A model generated the notes under the pieces. The model was given only the letters and a program-made list of their open reading frames with translations. It searched no databases and was not told the origin of the DNA. Below, one piece after another: positions 11,544-13,661 of a stretch of DNA of 13,661 nt (within the stretch, counting starts at the first letter, position 1; each line of letters begins with the position of its first letter). Both the position numbers and the translations under genes were made by a program. This DNA comes from DALYLB01 sp046154695 (lineage in GTDB: Bacteria; Acidobacteriota; Blastocatellia; RBC074), in NCBI GenBank assembly GCA_046154695.1, contig JBJXFI010000259.1, forward strand, positions 1 through 13,661, in the 5' to 3' direction.

Positions 11544-13661
11544 TCACTCTCCCCGCCCCACGATGATGAAGCCCGCCCAGTAGAACGGATGGCGATACCG
11601 GTTGTCCTTCATCAGATCGAGCGACGCCTGCCGCAGCGCCTCGCTTCGTGTCACGCCAGGCCTCGCCGCCTGTCCCCGCATCCGTTTATAGAAACCCACC
11701 ATCAACCGCGCCGTGCTCGCGGAGTTCACCTTCCACTGGCTCACCACCGTCGTCTTCGCGCCCGCCGCCAGAAACGCCCACGAGAGCCCGACCACGCCCT
11801 CGCCTCGCTTAATCCCGCCGCGCCCCGTCTCGCAGGCCGAGAGCACCACCAGGTCCGCGTTCAGATCGAGGTTCACCACCTCCCGCGCCTCCAGCATCCC
11901 GTCATTCTCCTCCCCGTCCCGATCGGAGAAAAGCACATACGAATAGAGCGGGTGCCGATCATCCAGAATCCCATGCGTCGCCAGATGAATCACCTTGTAG
12001 CCCGCGGCCATTGCTTTAAACGAAGACTCGGTCGCGGCCTCCCCTACGAAAACCCTGCTCCTCCCGCTCGGGAAGAGCTGCCGGATGCTGTTCGCCTCCA
12101 CCTCCGCCTCCGGGAGCGGCGCAAACGGCCCGGCCCGCTGCGCAACCTCCAAACGGACGGGAGCCTTCTCCCCAACCAAAGGGTTGGCGAATGACAATAG
12201 CGAAAATTCCCGTTCAGCCACTTTCGTTGATCGTGGCGAGATCATCTTCAGCGCCCCCAGCGAAGGCGCATAGTAGAGCGAGTAATCCTCCAGCAGATAC
12301 CGGTCCCCCGTTCCCTGCAGCGCCTGAAACGGGATATTCCACAGCACCTCGTCCGGGATGACGCATAGCACGCGTTTTCCCACCAGGTCCGGCGCCGCCG
12401 GCCTCACAAGCAGGTCATAGAGCAGGCGCGCATCCCCACTGAAAACCAGGTCTCGCTCCGAAACGGATCGATGAAACCGGGTCACCTGCTTCACCAGTTC
12501 CTTCCGGTCAATCGCGATGTAATGTGGTCTGATCTTTATCCGGCCGCTTACCGGATCCGCTGTGACAACGAACAGGTGCACGCCCTTCTCTGTGACGACA
12601 TATTCAAGAACCGCCGTCCCGGGAGAGCGAACCACGCCTCTCAGTTCACTCAACTGCAAATCCCCAGGCGCCGTTCCGCCGGCAGTAAGCTCCGGATGAT
12701 TGGAATGCGCGCGACTCTGAAATGATGAAAGCTGGGAACGCGCCGTGCTCAGCTGAGTGGTCAAACCATTCACCTTTTCGACGGACGGCTTCGCGTTCAG
12801 ACTCTCGTTTCTGAGGGAACGATTGAGATCGATGATCTGTTGATTGAGCCTTTTCTCCTCTCGCCGCTCCGCATCCGTAAGAACTCCAGAGAAATTGAAC
12901 TTCCCCTGCGTCAGCACATCGACCAGTGTCCGTGCCTTGGTCTTCTCCGCGTACATCAACGCTTCAGCCGGCCTCTCCGCCCGCAGCATCAACTCCACCA
13001 TCCCATGATAGGCCGCCGTCTTCTGCTCGAAAAATAGCTGCCGCTCATATTCCGCGCCGACAATGCGTTTCCGGCTCCCTTCCAATTCCCCGATTGCCTC
13101 CCGGAAGCTGCCCTGCGCCTGCTCATACTTCTTTTCCGCCAGATAGCACTCCCCGAGCGTCGTGTTTATCAGATAAGAGATGCCTCTCGCGTTGATCTTT
13201 TCCACCTGCGACAGCGCCGCATTTGCTTCTTTTACGGCCTCCTCATATCTCCCTGCCGCTTGATATACCTTCGCTCGCAACCATTGAATCTCTGCAACCA
13301 GTCGCATATCATTAATTGAAAATGCCAATTTCTCACTCTCAACTAGCTCCTCTAGCGACAATGAATATTTTCCTTGCTCTCTGTAAATCGTGCTCAGACC
13401 TTCACCTGCAGAGACTACGATCTCCATATTCTTCATTTCTACGCTCTCGGTCTTTGCTATTTTGAAGAGCATCATCGCCTGATCATATTCCATCATTCTT
13501 TGCCGAACAATTCCCATGTTATAGTGAACTCGCGACATCTCGTACTTATCCTTAATATTTATATATATACTCAATGAATCATTAAAGTGCTTCAAAGCAG
13601 TCTCATAATCTTCTTGAGCAACAAAAAGAGCTCCAAGATCATTCGAAGCACCCGCAACCCT
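11544..13661 (-). CDS. TPR-CHAT protein (putative caspase-like cysteine protease), N-terminus outside the window
   Basis: 705 residues are visible and the frame is still open at the right edge; the visible end reads as a TPR helix (DYETALKHFNDSL), so the true start lies beyond 13661. Numbering from the edge, residues 1 to about 195 are TPR repeats, which bind protein partners. Residues about 210-320 look helical or coiled-coil (EKTKARTLVDVL, then NQQIIDLNRSLRN). Residues about 345-705 form a CHAT domain, a caspase-like fold, with catalytic pair H563 in HLATHG and C610 in VVLSACETGRG. The end HPFYWAGFIIVGRGE is typical. Such proteins are proposed to be proteases, some switched on by partners in defence or cell-death systems, but many have no known role. 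The visible part shows no signal peptide or membrane segment. It is the first gene of a probable operon with the methyltransferase and DinB-like genes. G+C falls sharply towards the N-terminal end. Confidence 0.93.
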   Translation of the reverse strand, partial: RVAGASNDLGALFVAQEDYETALKHFNDSLSIYINIKDKYEMSRVHYNMGIVRQRMMEYDQAMMLFKIAKTESVEMKNMEIVVSAGEGLSTIYREQGKYSLSLEELVESEKLAFSINDMRLVAEIQWLRAKVYQAAGRYEEAVKEANAALSQVEKINARGISYLINTTLGECYLAEKKYEQAQGSFREAIGELEGSRKRIVGAEYERQLFFEQKTAAYHGMVELMLRAERPAEALMYAEKTKARTLVDVLTQGKFNFSGVLTDAERREEKRLNQQIIDLNRSLRNESLNAKPSVEKVNGLTTQLSTARSQLSSFQSRAHSNHPELTAGGTAPGDLQLSELRGVVRSPGTAVLEYVVTEKGVHLFVVTADPVSGRIKIRPHYIAIDRKELVKQVTRFHRSVSERDLVFSGDARLLYDLLVRPAAPDLVGKRVLCVIPDEVLWNIPFQALQGTGDRYLLEDYSLYYAPSLGALKMISPRSTKVAEREFSLLSFANPLVGEKAPVRLEVAQRAGPFAPLPEAEVEANSIRQLFPSGRSRVFVGEAATESSFKAMAAGYKVIHLATHGILDDRHPLYSYVLFSDRDGEENDGMLEAREVVNLDLNADLVVLSACETGRGGIKRGEGVVGLSWAFLAAGAKTTVVSQWKVNSASTARLMVGFYKRMRGQAARPGVTRSEALRQASLDLMKDNRYRHPFYWAGFIIVGRGE

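Noticed and set aside
10815..12194. Long + strand open frame of about 459 codons opposite the methyltransferase and CHAT genes
   Set aside because: It crosses the boundary of two clear - strand genes and is His/Pro/Arg-rich without a domain.
11544..13595. TTG at 13595-13593 as the start of the CHAT gene
   Set aside because: The frame stays open to the window edge and the 22 codons beyond it read as a good TPR helix, so the true start is outside the window.
11544..13661. Calling the CHAT gene an anti-phage effector
   Set aside because: No nuclease, gasdermin, sensor ATPase or CRISPR partner is visible in the window; TPR-CHAT proteins are also common outside defence loci.

Overview
The window is high-GC bacterial DNA with dense protein genes in two opposed blocks. 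Genes on the + strand fill about 145-8725 and genes on the - strand fill 9050-13661. The two blocks converge on a repeat-rich gap at 8726-9049. I see no rRNA, tRNA, CRISPR array, integrase or transposase. The gene mix suggests a Gram-negative member of the Acidobacteriota or a similar phylum. It includes a PBP1B-type enzyme with a long proline-rich tail, a YacP-like NYN protein, secreted S9 and P1 peptidases, a DinB-like protein, a TPR-CHAT protein and a MauG-like dihaem peroxidase. This placement rests on protein style only and is moderate to low confidence.

Left, + strand. Positions 1-144 hold two short hairpins and no supported gene. They are followed by a small NYN-domain (YacP-like) RNA-binding or nuclease protein (145-654). 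A candidate sigma-70-like promoter overlaps its stop codon and would serve a large bifunctional penicillin-binding protein (724-4071) with a roughly 300-residue Pro/Arg/Lys/Thr-rich tail and a Cys-containing end. After a 259-base leader with an AT-rich inverted repeat comes the most unusual gene of the window, at 4331-6640. It encodes one membrane-anchored polypeptide that joins a dihaem cytochrome c peroxidase (two CXXCH sites) to a right-handed parallel beta-helix. A secreted S9 prolyl-oligopeptidase-like serine peptidase (6674-8725) follows 33 bases later and may share its transcript.

Middle. The 324-base convergent gap holds three copies of a 24-base near-perfect palindrome. Two are in direct orientation inside identical 41-base repeats and one is inverted. 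The inverted copy is followed by a T run and looks like an intrinsic terminator.

Right, - strand, in transcription order. A TPR-CHAT putative cysteine protease runs off the right edge (visible 13661-11544). It is followed by a class I SAM-dependent methyltransferase (11519-10791), a DinB-fold protein whose start overlaps the methyltransferase stop by 8 bases (10798-10334), and a secreted DmpA-like P1 peptidase with its own strong ribosome-binding site (10246-9050). The first three look like one operon. The CHAT gene falls from about 70% G+C in its C-terminal part to 30-40% at the visible N-terminal part.

The common theme is envelope and periplasm: wall synthesis, an anchored haem enzyme and two exported peptidases. 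I do not see a recognisable defence island. The peroxidase/beta-helix fusion and the TPR-CHAT/methyltransferase/DinB cluster are the best candidates for something not well described.
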